Positions 28,071 through 36,706 of a stretch of 64,000 nt of DNA are shown here, piece after piece. Each line of letters starts with the position of its first letter. Positions within the stretch are counted from its first letter, which is position 1. Made by a program: the position numbers and the translations under genes. The notes beneath the pieces are model-generated. The model saw only the letters and a program-made list of their open reading frames with translations. It was not told where the DNA came from and searched no databases. Origin of the DNA: Actinoplanes italicus (GTDB taxonomy: Bacteria > Actinomycetota > Actinomycetes > Mycobacteriales > Micromonosporaceae); the NCBI RefSeq assembly GCF_003001815.1, contig NZ_PVMZ01000011.1, positions 1 to 64,000 of the forward strand, read 5' to 3'.

Positions 28071-28635
28071 ATGACAGAGCCGAGGACGGAACCGATGGAT
28101 CAGCATTCTTCAGGCCAGGCCGGCGTCGCGGTGCTGTCGGTTCCGGAGGAACAGTTTCTTCGACACCTTTCTCGGCGCCGCTGCGGCGGTACGGCGAAAG
28201 ATCAACGCCGACCTGCTGGAGGAGTACAACATCACGCTCAGCGACTATCAGACACTGAGGCATCTGGCCGAGGCGCCGCGCCGCCGCATGCGCCTGCTGG
28301 ACCTCGCCGACGCACGCCTACTGTCCCGTAGCCGGATCAGCCGGATGGTTCACAGCTTCGAGAAACGCGGGTTCATCGAGCGCGAACGCGCCGAGGACGA
28401 CCGTCGCGGCTGGTATGCGATCCTCACCCCGGCCGGGCAGGACTGGTGGGAGCGCTGCCAGTCGGCGTACGCGTCGAACGTGCACCGGCATGCCCTGAAG
28501 CTGCTCGGTCCGGACACCATCCGAGTCGTCACGGCGGCGGCCCGGCAACTCGTCTCGGCGGACGCCGCGGACCGGCCGGAGCCGGTCCTGAAGGGTGCCG
28601 GTCTCCACGAGCATCCCTGGAGCGGCGGGCGGTGA
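28071..28635 (+). pseudogene. MarR-family regulator interrupted by a one-base frameshift
   Basis: The N-terminal part (MDQHSSGQAGVAVLSVPEEQ from ATG 28095, or MTEPRTEP from 28071) is in one frame. The rest (FDTFLGAAAAVRRKINADLL, then the winged helix RLLSRSRISRMVHSFEKRGF and ERAEDDRRGWYAILTPAG) is in the next. The switch falls at the TTT of CAGTTTCTTCGAC (28155-28157); removing one T restores a normal MarR of about 180 aa. Without repair, only an N-terminally truncated product from ATG 28288 could form, lacking the dimerisation helix. It may be a real pseudogene or a sequencing error. Confidence 0.75.
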
Positions 28636-28640
28636 ACCGG

Positions 28641-28678
28641 CGGCGGTCGGCGGACGATGATCAGTCCGCCGGCCGCCG
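28641..28678. terminator. Long bidirectional hairpin
   Basis: CGGCGGTCGGCGGAC (28641-28655) pairs with GTCCGCCGGCCGCCG (28664-28678) with a single G-U pair and an 8-nt loop. It sits between convergent MarR (+) and cupin (-) stops. Confidence 0.75.
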
Positions 28679-28686
28679 TCGCCGGC

Positions 28687-29220
28687 TCAGGCCCAGTCGT
28701 CGGAACGCGGAAGGGGGATCACCTTGTGCGGATCCATCGACGCGGCCATCGACGCGATCTGCTCGGGCGTCCACGGCGCCGGCATCCTGCCCGACGGGTC
28801 GGGGTCGTCGCCGTAGTCGAGGAAGAACTGCTCGGGTCCCGCCGGAGTGTAGAAGACCATCAGTGTCGCGGTCTCGGCGGTCAAATTCTTGAAGGCGTGG
28901 CGTGTCCCGCGGGGGATGTAGACGAAGTCGCCCGGACCGGCGTCGAAAGTCTCCGAGCCGTTGATGAAACGGAACTCGCCGGACCTGATGTAGAACGCCT
29001 CGTCCTCGTCGCCGTGCGCGTGGGCGATGTTGCCGAATCCCGGAGCCACGTACATCTCGAGCAATGACAGCCGGCCACCGGTCCGGTCACCGCCGACCTT
29101 GACGCGGGCCTGCTCCGCACCGCCGTTGAGCAGCTTCAGCGGCCCCTCGCCCCGGCGCACCAGGAATCCGTTCGCCGCGGTCCAGACGGGGTCGTTCGTG
29201 TCGGGCAGCTGCAGATCCAT
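28687..29220 (-). CDS. Cupin-domain protein, 177 aa
   Basis: Cupin fold with motif 1 AHAHGDEDEAFYIRSGEFRF and motif 2 GDFVYIPRGTRHAFKN, giving a His-x-His/Glu/His metal site. After the barrel, FYTPAGPEQFFLDYGD matches the corresponding part of the paralogue at 10584-11090, so the two are homologous over most of their length. It has an extra C-terminal tail (PWTPEQIASMAASMDPHKV). ATG 29218-29220 is preceded by GAGGCGG. Enzyme activity not predictable. Confidence 0.85.
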   Translation of the reverse strand: MDLQLPDTNDPVWTAANGFLVRRGEGPLKLLNGGAEQARVKVGGDRTGGRLSLLEMYVAPGFGNIAHAHGDEDEAFYIRSGEFRFINGSETFDAGPGDFVYIPRGTRHAFKNLTAETATLMVFYTPAGPEQFFLDYGDDPDPSGRMPAPWTPEQIASMAASMDPHKVIPLPRSDDWA

Positions 29221-29390
29221 TCGATTACCGCCTCATCGCTTTCTCCGGAAGGCCACAAACGGGCCGGTCAGCCGTTGTCGGCTGATTAAGAACAAAGCTA
29301 ATCCAGGCCCCCACCGGGCTCAACGTGAGCAGGGGCACCTGAATTCAGCGGGACCACAATGAATTACCGCACCCTCCGTACGTCACACAC

Positions 29391-29480
29391 TGGACCTTTT
29401 TCGACCTGGCATTTGACCGGAGCTCCCAGGTCGCCCGCCTGCACCGCGTTGCTGGGCCCTCGCCACGTTGAAAAGGTTCA
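29391..29480 (-). repeat. Dispersed ~90-bp element with inverted ends, copy B
   Basis: Inverted copy of the element at 11186-11276. Read on the minus strand it begins TGAACCTTTTCAACGTGGCG and ends with GCCAGGTCGAAAAAGGTCCA, with near-identical interior blocks (CAACGCGGTGCAGGC, CAAATGCCAGGTCGAAAA). It lies 13 bp beyond the stop of the CBM-tailed kinase and upstream of the second cupin. Confidence 0.7.
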
Positions 29481-29493
29481 TTCTCAGCGACCT

Positions 29494-31110
29494 CTAAGAC
29501 GACAACGTAATGGTGTCGATGTCCGAGGCCTTCGGCCCGGCGAAGGCGATGAACAGAGGACCGGAGGCGGCGCCGCCGAGGTCGGCCGTCACGGTCGCGA
29601 AAGCGGTGAAGTCCGCTGTACCGGCCAGCGTCACCCTCGCCAGCACCCGGCCCGTCCCGGAGTCGCTGCGGATCTCGACGACCGTGTCACCGCCGCCCGC
29701 GGTGTACCGCAGAGTCACCTTGCGCACGCCGGCCAGCGACCGGTTGCGGTATCCGACCCAGTCCCCGGTGTCGGTCTTGCCCACCACCCGGCCTCCGCTG
29801 GCACCCGCGGGGAAGGAGTCCTCCGTCCCTCTGTTGTCCGTGTACGACTCGGCCTCGAAGGTGAACCGGACAGCGGGCGGCCGGCTCGTGGTCGTCCGGG
29901 TCGTGGCGGCGCTCCGGCTCGGGGTGGGCCGCCCGCGGACCGGCCGGGAGGACGCCGGAGCGGGGGTGGCCGAGGGACGGGCCACCACCCCGGTTCGCGA
30001 GGGCGCGGCGCTGGGCGGCCGAGGCTCCGCCGGCAGGGACCGGCCGGACATCGACTGCGCCTCGGCGTCCGGCCGGTCCCTGCCTGCGGCGATCGCGGCG
30101 GCGGCCGCCACCACGAGGACGGTGACGCCGGCGATCAGTGCGGCGACGGTGCCGCGCCGCCACCGCGACGACCGGGCCGGCACTGCCGGCAGCGCCACCA
30201 CCGGCACCGCGACGGGCGGCTCCGGCGCCTGGCCCGGCGGCTCCGGGTCCGGCTCGGAGAGCACGTAACGGAGCAACTCGGTGACCTCCTCGGTGGTGAT
30301 CCGCACAGCCGGATCCCTCTCGAGCAACGCCTCCAGGACGGGCTCCAGGATTCCGGCTCTCGTCGGCGGCGCGGGCGGGTCGACCATCAGCGCGGCCAGT
30401 GTCGCCATGGGCGAGGATCGCTCGTACGGCGGGTGCCCCTCGACGGCCGTGTAGAGCGTCGCTCCCAGAGACCAGAGGTCGGCCGCTGCAGTGGCCGGCT
30501 GGTCGAGAGCCCGTTCCGGCGCCAGATAGGACGGGGACCCGAGCATCACGCCGGCACGGGTCATCATCGAGTCGCCGGTGGAGGTCGCGAGCCCGAAGTC
30601 GGTCAGCACCACCCGGCCGTCCCAGCCGAGCAGCACGTTCGCGGGTTTCACGTCCCGATGCAGCACGCCCGCACGATGAGCGGCCGCGAGCGCGTCCACC
30701 AGGTCGAGACCCAGCCGTGCGGCTCGCCGGGGATCGAGCGGCCCCCGGTCCCGGACCTCGTCGAACAGCGAGCGTGCGCGTACCAGCTCCATGACGATCC
30801 AGGGCGATCCCCCGTGCTCGACGACGTCGAAGATCTGCACGACGTGGGCGTGGTCGATGCGGGCGATGGCCCGTGCCTCCCGGATGGCCCGCTCGCGCAG
30901 GTCGCCCAGCTCGGCTGCGCTCAGTCCCACCGGAGCGATCTCCTTGGCGGCGACGGCCCGGTCGAGCAGCTCGTCGTACGCCTCCCACACCCTGCCCATG
31001 CCGCCGTCACCCAGCAGATCGACCAGCCGGTAGCGACCGGCGACAAGGCCGGCCGGTCGTTCGGGCCGGGAGGTATCGCCGCCGTCGGAAGGCGTGCTGC
31101 TGCCGCTCAT
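29494..31110 (-). CDS. Membrane Ser/Thr protein kinase with C-terminal CBM6-like domain, 538 aa
   Basis: Hanks-type kinase: Gly-loop GDGGMGRV (35-42), Lys56 in VAAKEI, HRDVKPAN (151-158), DFG 171-173 and GSPSYLAPE. One membrane segment (about 321-342) and a Ser/Pro/Thr stalk precede a C-terminal beta-sandwich beginning FTFEAESYTDNRGTE, with SGGRVVGKTDTGDWVGYRN and DIDTITLSS, typical of family 6/35 carbohydrate-binding modules. The binding domain should face outside. ATG 31108-31110 has a GAAGGGA ribosome site and is preferred to a codon 10 residues earlier. The kinase half is paralogous to 8265-9929, whose tail is a ricin-type lectin. Confidence 0.9.
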   Translation of the reverse strand: MSGSSTPSDGGDTSRPERPAGLVAGRYRLVDLLGDGGMGRVWEAYDELLDRAVAAKEIAPVGLSAAELGDLRERAIREARAIARIDHAHVVQIFDVVEHGGSPWIVMELVRARSLFDEVRDRGPLDPRRAARLGLDLVDALAAAHRAGVLHRDVKPANVLLGWDGRVVLTDFGLATSTGDSMMTRAGVMLGSPSYLAPERALDQPATAAADLWSLGATLYTAVEGHPPYERSSPMATLAALMVDPPAPPTRAGILEPVLEALLERDPAVRITTEEVTELLRYVLSEPDPEPPGQAPEPPVAVPVVALPAVPARSSRWRRGTVAALIAGVTVLVVAAAAAIAAGRDRPDAEAQSMSGRSLPAEPRPPSAAPSRTGVVARPSATPAPASSRPVRGRPTPSRSAATTRTTTSRPPAVRFTFEAESYTDNRGTEDSFPAGASGGRVVGKTDTGDWVGYRNRSLAGVRKVTLRYTAGGGDTVVEIRSDSGTGRVLARVTLAGTADFTAFATVTADLGGAASGPLFIAFAGPKASDIDTITLSS

Positions 31111-31220
31111 CTCGTCCCTTCGAGAGCACCGTTCGAACACCTGGACGGATCAACGGGCACATAGTTCAATCGCGGCTGCGGCAAATGGGCGCCACCGGGC
31201 CGTCAGGACCGGTCGTGGGC

Positions 31221-31226
31221 TATTTT
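31221..31226 (+). promoter_or_regulatory. -10 box TATTTT, leaderless start of LAL gene
   Basis: TATTTT, 6 nt (TCTGCG), then ATG 31233. No ribosome site. This fixes the start well inside a longer open frame. Confidence 0.5.
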
Positions 31227-31232
31227 TCTGCG

Positions 31233-33866
31233 ATGGGAGCGACGGGCGATGACGAGCTCATCGGCCGGGAGTGGGAACGTGCACGGCTGACCGGGCTGGT
31301 CGAGGACCTGCCCACCGGCGGTGGCTCGCTCGCGCTGCGCGGCGGGCCCGGCGTCGGCAGGTCGGCCCTGCTGTCCTGGCTGTCCGGCACGGCGCGGACC
31401 ATCGGCGTACGTGTCCTGACGGTCACCGCGACCCCGAGCGACGCCGAGGTGCCGTACGCCGGTCTGCGCCGCCTTCTCCCCCGCACAGACGTGGTGACCG
31501 ACGGAGGAGCGCCTCCGGCCCGCGTGGCGATGCGGGCCCTTGAACTGGTCGCCGAGCTGGCCGACCGGTCGCCGTTGCTGCTCACGGTCGACGACGCGCA
31601 CCAGCTCGACCCGCCGAGCTGGACGGTTCTGACGTTCGTCGCCCGCCGGCTCACCCCTCATCCCGCGATGATCGTGTTCGCCCTGCGGGAAGGCGCCGCC
31701 ACGACGGACCGGTTGTCCGGCTCGGGCCTGCCCGGCATGACCGTCGAGCCGTTCGGCCCGGCACAGGCCGCGCTCCTGCTCGACCGGCACGCCCCCGGCC
31801 TGCGGCCCGGGCTGCGGGACCGCGTGCTGTCCCTGGCCGAGGGCAATCCCCTCGGCCTCGTCGAGCTGGCAGCCGGGATCGGGACGGCGCAGCCGCCACC
31901 CGGCGACGATCTGCCGCTCACCCCTCGTCTCGAACAGGCTTTCACCGCGGATGCCGCCGGTCTCCCGGCCACCGTCCGGACCCTGCTGCAGATCGCCGCG
32001 CTCGACGACCGGTCGAGCGTGGACGAGGTCGTTGCCGCAGCCCGCCTGCTGGACCCGCGGGTGGGCCCGGAGGATCTGAGGGCGGCCGAGGACGCGCGGA
32101 TGATCCGCGTGGACGAACCGTTCGCGCTGCGCTTCCGGCACCCTCTGGCGTCGGTGGCGATGCGGCACGCCATGGGCGAGACCCGTCGCCGCGCGATGCA
32201 CCGGGCCCTGGCGGACGTTCTGGCCGCGCAGCCCGAACGGCAGCTCCGGCACCGGGCGTGCGCCGCTGTGGATCCGGACGAGCCGCTCGCCGCCCAGCTC
32301 GCCGAGGCCGCCGGTGAGGCCCGCAGGCGCGGTGCGATGACCTCGGCCGCGCGGGCGTACGAACGGGCGGCGCAACTGAGCCCGGACCGGAGCAGGCGCA
32401 CGGACCGCATGCTGCGGGCCGCCGCCGACGCCTACGACGCGGGAGACCCCGGCACCGCGGCACGCCTCCTCGACGCCCTCCCCCACCGTCTGGCCGCCTC
32501 CGCACGGATCCGCCGGGACCATCTGAGGGCTGCGCTGCGCGACGAGCGCTGGTCCGGGACCGAGCGCCTACTCGACCATCTCGGGACGGCCATTGCCGTA
32601 CGGCACCAGGGCGAAGCCGGGCCGGTCCTGCACGGTCTCGATCTCCGCGCCCTCGAGTTCTTCTTCGCCGGCCCCGGCCGTGACGCGGTGGTGGCCGCGG
32701 CCCGCGGGTTGTCGGGCGGCCTCACCGAGTCACAGGCGCTGTGCGTGCTGTCGCTGTCCGACCCGGTCGGCCGATGCGCGGAGGTGTTACCGCAGATCCG
32801 CCGGCATGCCCGCGACCTCATCGGCTCGCCCGGGGAACTGCATCTCGTCGCCCTGGCCGGCCTGGGCGTCGGCGCGATGCCCGAGACGGTCCGGCTGTCG
32901 GCCACCACCACCGGCAGGCTCCGGGGACAGGGTGCCCGCGGCCTGCTCGCCCGGAGCCTGGCCGTGCAGGCCACCGCGGCGGCACAGGCGGGCAACGTGC
33001 TGCTCGCCGGCAAGCGCGCGGCCGAGGCGGGCCGGCTCAGCGCCGAGACCTCCCAGCCGCTCTGGTTGCTCACCGCCGACATGGCGGGTGCCCGCGCGGC
33101 GGCGTTGCACGGCGATGCCGCCACGGCGCTGTCCGTGGTCGCGCGGTCGCCGAACCCACCGGCGCTGGCACGCCTGGTCCGGGGCACGGTCGCCGCCGCC
33201 GAGGATCGTCCCGAGAGCGCCTGTGACGAGCTGGCGCCACTGTTCGACCCGGCCGCGTCCTCGTTCCACCCGCAGATCCGCTTCTGGGCACTGGCCACCT
33301 TCGCCGAGGCGGCGTTCTCCTGCGGACGTACGAGGCAACTGCGGGAGGTACTGCGGCAGCTCGAACCGGCGCGGACCGCCGGACTGCCCGTGCTCGACGT
33401 CGCACTGGCCTACGCCGACGCGGTCCTCGCCGACACCGGGGACACCTACGCCGAGGCGCTGGCCCGTCCCGATCTGCCGGCGTGGCCGTTCGAGCTGGGC
33501 CGGCTGCAACTGGCGCACGGCGGCTGGTTGCGCCGGCAGCGGCAGGGCGGGGACGCCCGGCGGCAGCTCCGGGCGGCGGCCCAGACATTCACCACGCTCG
33601 GCGCCCTCCCGTGGGCGGTGCGAGCGGCCACCGAGCTACGCGCCGCCGGAGAGCGGGTCAGCCCCGATCCGGACTTCCGCCGACTGCTCACGCCGCGCGA
33701 GCAACAGATCGCCGAGCTGGCCGCCGACGGACTGAGCAACCGGGAGATCGCCGCCCGGCTGCTGCTGTCGCCGCGCTCGGTCGACAGCCACCTGTCCCGC
33801 GCGTACCGCAAGGCCGGGGTGTCGTCGCGGGCCGAACTCGCCCGGCTGATCCTCACCACCGGCTGA
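31233..33866 (+). CDS. LuxR-type LAL regulator, 877 aa, Arg in Walker A
   Basis: ATPase/HTH regulator. The P-loop reads LRGGPGVGRSALL (36-48), so Arg43 takes the place of the invariant Lys. Walker B LLLTVDDAHQLDPPS is normal. Helical repeats follow to about 810. The HTH is LTPREQQIAELAADGLSNRE, then ARLLLSPRSVDSHLSRAYRK. Closest relative in the window is 36634-39351 (shared GLRRLL/GLHLLAG, EGNPLGLVELA and C-terminal VSSRAEL). ATP hydrolysis is probably impaired, though nucleotide binding may persist. Divergent from the CBM-tailed kinase (122 bp between starts), a possible regulatory link by position only. Confidence 0.9.
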   Translation: MGATGDDELIGREWERARLTGLVEDLPTGGGSLALRGGPGVGRSALLSWLSGTARTIGVRVLTVTATPSDAEVPYAGLRRLLPRTDVVTDGGAPPARVAMRALELVAELADRSPLLLTVDDAHQLDPPSWTVLTFVARRLTPHPAMIVFALREGAATTDRLSGSGLPGMTVEPFGPAQAALLLDRHAPGLRPGLRDRVLSLAEGNPLGLVELAAGIGTAQPPPGDDLPLTPRLEQAFTADAAGLPATVRTLLQIAALDDRSSVDEVVAAARLLDPRVGPEDLRAAEDARMIRVDEPFALRFRHPLASVAMRHAMGETRRRAMHRALADVLAAQPERQLRHRACAAVDPDEPLAAQLAEAAGEARRRGAMTSAARAYERAAQLSPDRSRRTDRMLRAAADAYDAGDPGTAARLLDALPHRLAASARIRRDHLRAALRDERWSGTERLLDHLGTAIAVRHQGEAGPVLHGLDLRALEFFFAGPGRDAVVAAARGLSGGLTESQALCVLSLSDPVGRCAEVLPQIRRHARDLIGSPGELHLVALAGLGVGAMPETVRLSATTTGRLRGQGARGLLARSLAVQATAAAQAGNVLLAGKRAAEAGRLSAETSQPLWLLTADMAGARAAALHGDAATALSVVARSPNPPALARLVRGTVAAAEDRPESACDELAPLFDPAASSFHPQIRFWALATFAEAAFSCGRTRQLREVLRQLEPARTAGLPVLDVALAYADAVLADTGDTYAEALARPDLPAWPFELGRLQLAHGGWLRRQRQGGDARRQLRAAAQTFTTLGALPWAVRAATELRAAGERVSPDPDFRRLLTPREQQIAELAADGLSNREIAARLLLSPRSVDSHLSRAYRKAGVSSRAELARLILTTG

Positions 33867-33970
33867 TCGTCGCGGCGGCTCCGCCGGTGGTTTGCGGGAA
33901 ATTACCGATGGCACCGACAGCCGCGCCCGGAAGCATCGTCATCGACGGCATACGGGACCGAGGTGGAGAC

Positions 33971-36706
33971 ATGACGCTGTTCGGCCGGGGGGCGGACCAG
34001 CAGGCACTACGGCTTTTCGCCGAGCGGGCCGAGCGTGCCGGCGGCGCACTGATGCTGACCGGCAAGCCCGGAAGCGGACGGACGACGCTGCTCGGCGATC
34101 TGGCCGATCACCGGGCCGCCGCCGGCGTACGGGTGATCCGCAGTGCCAGTGCACCCGGAGGTGTGCTCAGCGACCACGCCGACCTCGACCGCCTGATCGC
34201 GCCGCTGTACGAGAATCTGGCCGCCCTTCCGGCTCACCTGCGCGAGTCGCTGTCGGTCGCGGTGGGGCTCGATGCGGGCCTACAGCCCAGCGCGCTGAGC
34301 GTCGGCACCGCGGTCACCGTGCTCCTGCGGCACGCCGCCCGGATCCATCCGCTCCTGATCGTCGTGGACGACCTCCAGTACTGGGACCCGGCCAGCCGCG
34401 CCCTCCTCGGGTACGCCTGCCGCCGGCTCGGCCACAGCCGGGTGGGCCTGGTGGTCACACTGCCCGCAGCCCACCGGCACGATCCCGAACTGGCCGGGAT
34501 CCCGGTCCACAATCTGGAACCGTTGGGCACCGACGCCGCCGAGGCGATGCTGCGGGCGACGGCCGGGGACCTCGCCGCCGGGGTACGCCGACGTGTGCTG
34601 GCCGCCGCCGCGGGCAATCCCCTGGCCCTGGCCGAGCTGCCCCGCGCGCTGTCGGACGGCCGGCGGACCGGACGTGAGGCGCTACCACCGGTCCTGCCCG
34701 TCACCCCCGCGCTCACCACCGCGTACGCCCCGGTCGTGGGGTCCCTTCCGCCCGGCGCCCGGCACCTGCTGCTCATCGCCGCCCTGGAGGAGACCGCGGA
34801 CCTGGTGGCCCTCGGCCGGATGGCCGGTGAGGACGGCAGCCTGGCCGAGCTGACCGCTGCCGAGCGGGCGGGCCTGATCCGCGTCGACGACGCGGGGCGG
34901 TTGTCGTTCAGCAGCCCGCTGATTCCCCTGACGGTCGCCGCCGCCGCGGGCGCCGTCGAACTGCGCCGCGCCCATCACGCCCTGGCCGGGGCACTGGCCG
35001 ACCGCGATCCGGCCCGCGCCCTCATACACCTGGCCCGGACCGCGGTCCACCGGGACGAGGCCCTCGCCGGCCGGCTCGCCGAGGCCGCCGGCCGGAGCCT
35101 GACCGGTGGAGACCCGGACCGGGCGGCCGACCTGTGGATGCTGGCCGCCGACCTCGTCCCCGAAGCGGAGGCCGGGCGGTCCCACCGGCACGCCGTCGCC
35201 GTGGTGCGGGCTACCGCGCTCGCCGATCCGGACGGCGCCCGGGAGCTGATCGGCGCAGCACCGGATTCCGGACGATCGGCGCCGGCCTCGGCGATCGTCG
35301 ACGTCCACTGCGCCCTGCGTGACGGCGCCGGCCTGGCGGACGCCCACGAGCGGCTCCTCGCCACGATGCGGGAACACCACGAGGACGGATGGCTGCTCGC
35401 CGAAGCAGCTCGGACCGCGTCGCTGTCCGCGTGGCGTCTCGGCCGGAGTCCGGGTGACGTGGGCGCCCGGCCCGGCCCGCCGGAGCTGTTGTCCGGTGCG
35501 TTCGCCCCGGCGACCCCCGGCGGGAACAACCGCCGTCAGGAGCTCGATCGGGTGCTGCGGCGGATACACGAGGGCCACGATTTCGGGGTCGCCGCGCAGG
35601 CGTCGCTCGGCCTGGCGTACCTCGACCGGCTCGGCGAGAACCGCGACGTGCTGAAGCGCGTGACCGACGCCGGGAGTTCCGGCCGGGCCGTCGGCTCGGC
35701 GCTTCCGGTCATCGCGAGCTGGTGCCTCGCCGCCTGGCCGACCGGACGGTGGGACCGGATCGGTGAGCTGGCCGCCGAGTACAGCCGCCTCGCGGCACGG
35801 CACGATGCCACCGATTTCCTGTCGCCGCTACCGCGGCTCGCCACCGGGTTGCTGGCCGCCGCTCGGGGCGACCGGCTCGCCGCCGTCACGGCCGCCGACT
35901 GGCTGGCCCGGCACGGCGACCAGGCGAGGGAGGACGTCGGCCGGTCGCTCTCCCATCACGTGTCCGGGCTTCTGGCTCTCGCGGAGGGCGACTTCGAGCG
36001 GGCGTACGACCATCTGGCGCACCTCGGCTCCGGAGCTCCCACGGCACACCTGGCATGGGCCGCCCTCGATGTGATCGAGGCGGCCCGGCACAGCGGGAAC
36101 CTCGACCGGGCCCGCGCCTGTGCCGACGCACTGAGCCGGCTGCCCGCGGCACAGCTCTCGGAACGGATGGCCTGGCTCGTCCGGGCGGGCCACGCCGTCA
36201 TCGCCGAACCGCACACCGCCGGTCCCCTGTTCGCGGCGGTGGTCGAGGCTCCCGCCGCCAAGCGGTGGCCCTTCGATCTGGCCCGGATGCACCTCGCCTA
36301 CAGCGATCACCTGAATTCCCGGCGGGAGGCCCACGAGGCCCGTTTCCACCTGCGCCAGGCCGCACGGATCTTCCAGTGTCTCGGTGTGCCGGCCTGGCAC
36401 GGCCGTGTCCAGCCGGCTCCGGAAACCCTCGGTCGCACCGCAGCGGTGAACCGCCCGGCCGGACCCGTTCCCACCGGGCAGCGGACGGCGCGGATCGCCC
36501 GCTCCGGCTCGCCCCACCTGAATCGGGGTCTTCAGCCTCTCGCCGTCATCCCGGGATCGCCGTATGCCGCGCCGCGGCCCGGCTCCACGGCGGGCCCGAG
36601 GGCCGACGACGCCCCGGACCCGTCCCGAGCACATCACCGGCCGCCGAGCAGGACCTTCGTCAGCTCGGCCCGCGATGACACCCCGATCTTGCGGAAGGCT
36701 CGGTAG
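33971..36706 (+). CDS. LAL-type ATPase lacking the LuxR HTH, 911 aa (possibly decaying)
   Basis: N-terminal ATPase: LTGKPGSGRTTLL (29-41) with Arg37 instead of Lys; Walker B LLIVVDDLQYWDPAS. LAL-type helical repeats run to about 36410 (HEARFHLRQAARIFQCLGVPAW). There the homologues enter linker and HTH, but this protein continues as about 95 Pro/Arg/Ser-rich residues with no HTH in any frame. Its last 73 bp overlap the 3' end of the convergent LAL gene. ATG 33971 is chosen for its AGGTGGAG ribosome site; ATG 33908 is possible. The HTH was probably lost by deletion, so direct DNA binding is unlikely. Confidence 0.75.
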   Translation: MTLFGRGADQQALRLFAERAERAGGALMLTGKPGSGRTTLLGDLADHRAAAGVRVIRSASAPGGVLSDHADLDRLIAPLYENLAALPAHLRESLSVAVGLDAGLQPSALSVGTAVTVLLRHAARIHPLLIVVDDLQYWDPASRALLGYACRRLGHSRVGLVVTLPAAHRHDPELAGIPVHNLEPLGTDAAEAMLRATAGDLAAGVRRRVLAAAAGNPLALAELPRALSDGRRTGREALPPVLPVTPALTTAYAPVVGSLPPGARHLLLIAALEETADLVALGRMAGEDGSLAELTAAERAGLIRVDDAGRLSFSSPLIPLTVAAAAGAVELRRAHHALAGALADRDPARALIHLARTAVHRDEALAGRLAEAAGRSLTGGDPDRAADLWMLAADLVPEAEAGRSHRHAVAVVRATALADPDGARELIGAAPDSGRSAPASAIVDVHCALRDGAGLADAHERLLATMREHHEDGWLLAEAARTASLSAWRLGRSPGDVGARPGPPELLSGAFAPATPGGNNRRQELDRVLRRIHEGHDFGVAAQASLGLAYLDRLGENRDVLKRVTDAGSSGRAVGSALPVIASWCLAAWPTGRWDRIGELAAEYSRLAARHDATDFLSPLPRLATGLLAAARGDRLAAVTAADWLARHGDQAREDVGRSLSHHVSGLLALAEGDFERAYDHLAHLGSGAPTAHLAWAALDVIEAARHSGNLDRARACADALSRLPAAQLSERMAWLVRAGHAVIAEPHTAGPLFAAVVEAPAAKRWPFDLARMHLAYSDHLNSRREAHEARFHLRQAARIFQCLGVPAWHGRVQPAPETLGRTAAVNRPAGPVPTGQRTARIARSGSPHLNRGLQPLAVIPGSPYAAPRPGSTAGPRADDAPDPSRAHHRPPSRTFVSSARDDTPILRKAR

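Noticed and set aside
30873..31232. N-terminal extension of the LAL gene at 31233
   Set aside because: This stretch is antisense to the kinase gene and reads as Arg/Pro-rich nonsense; a -10 box lies immediately before ATG 31233.
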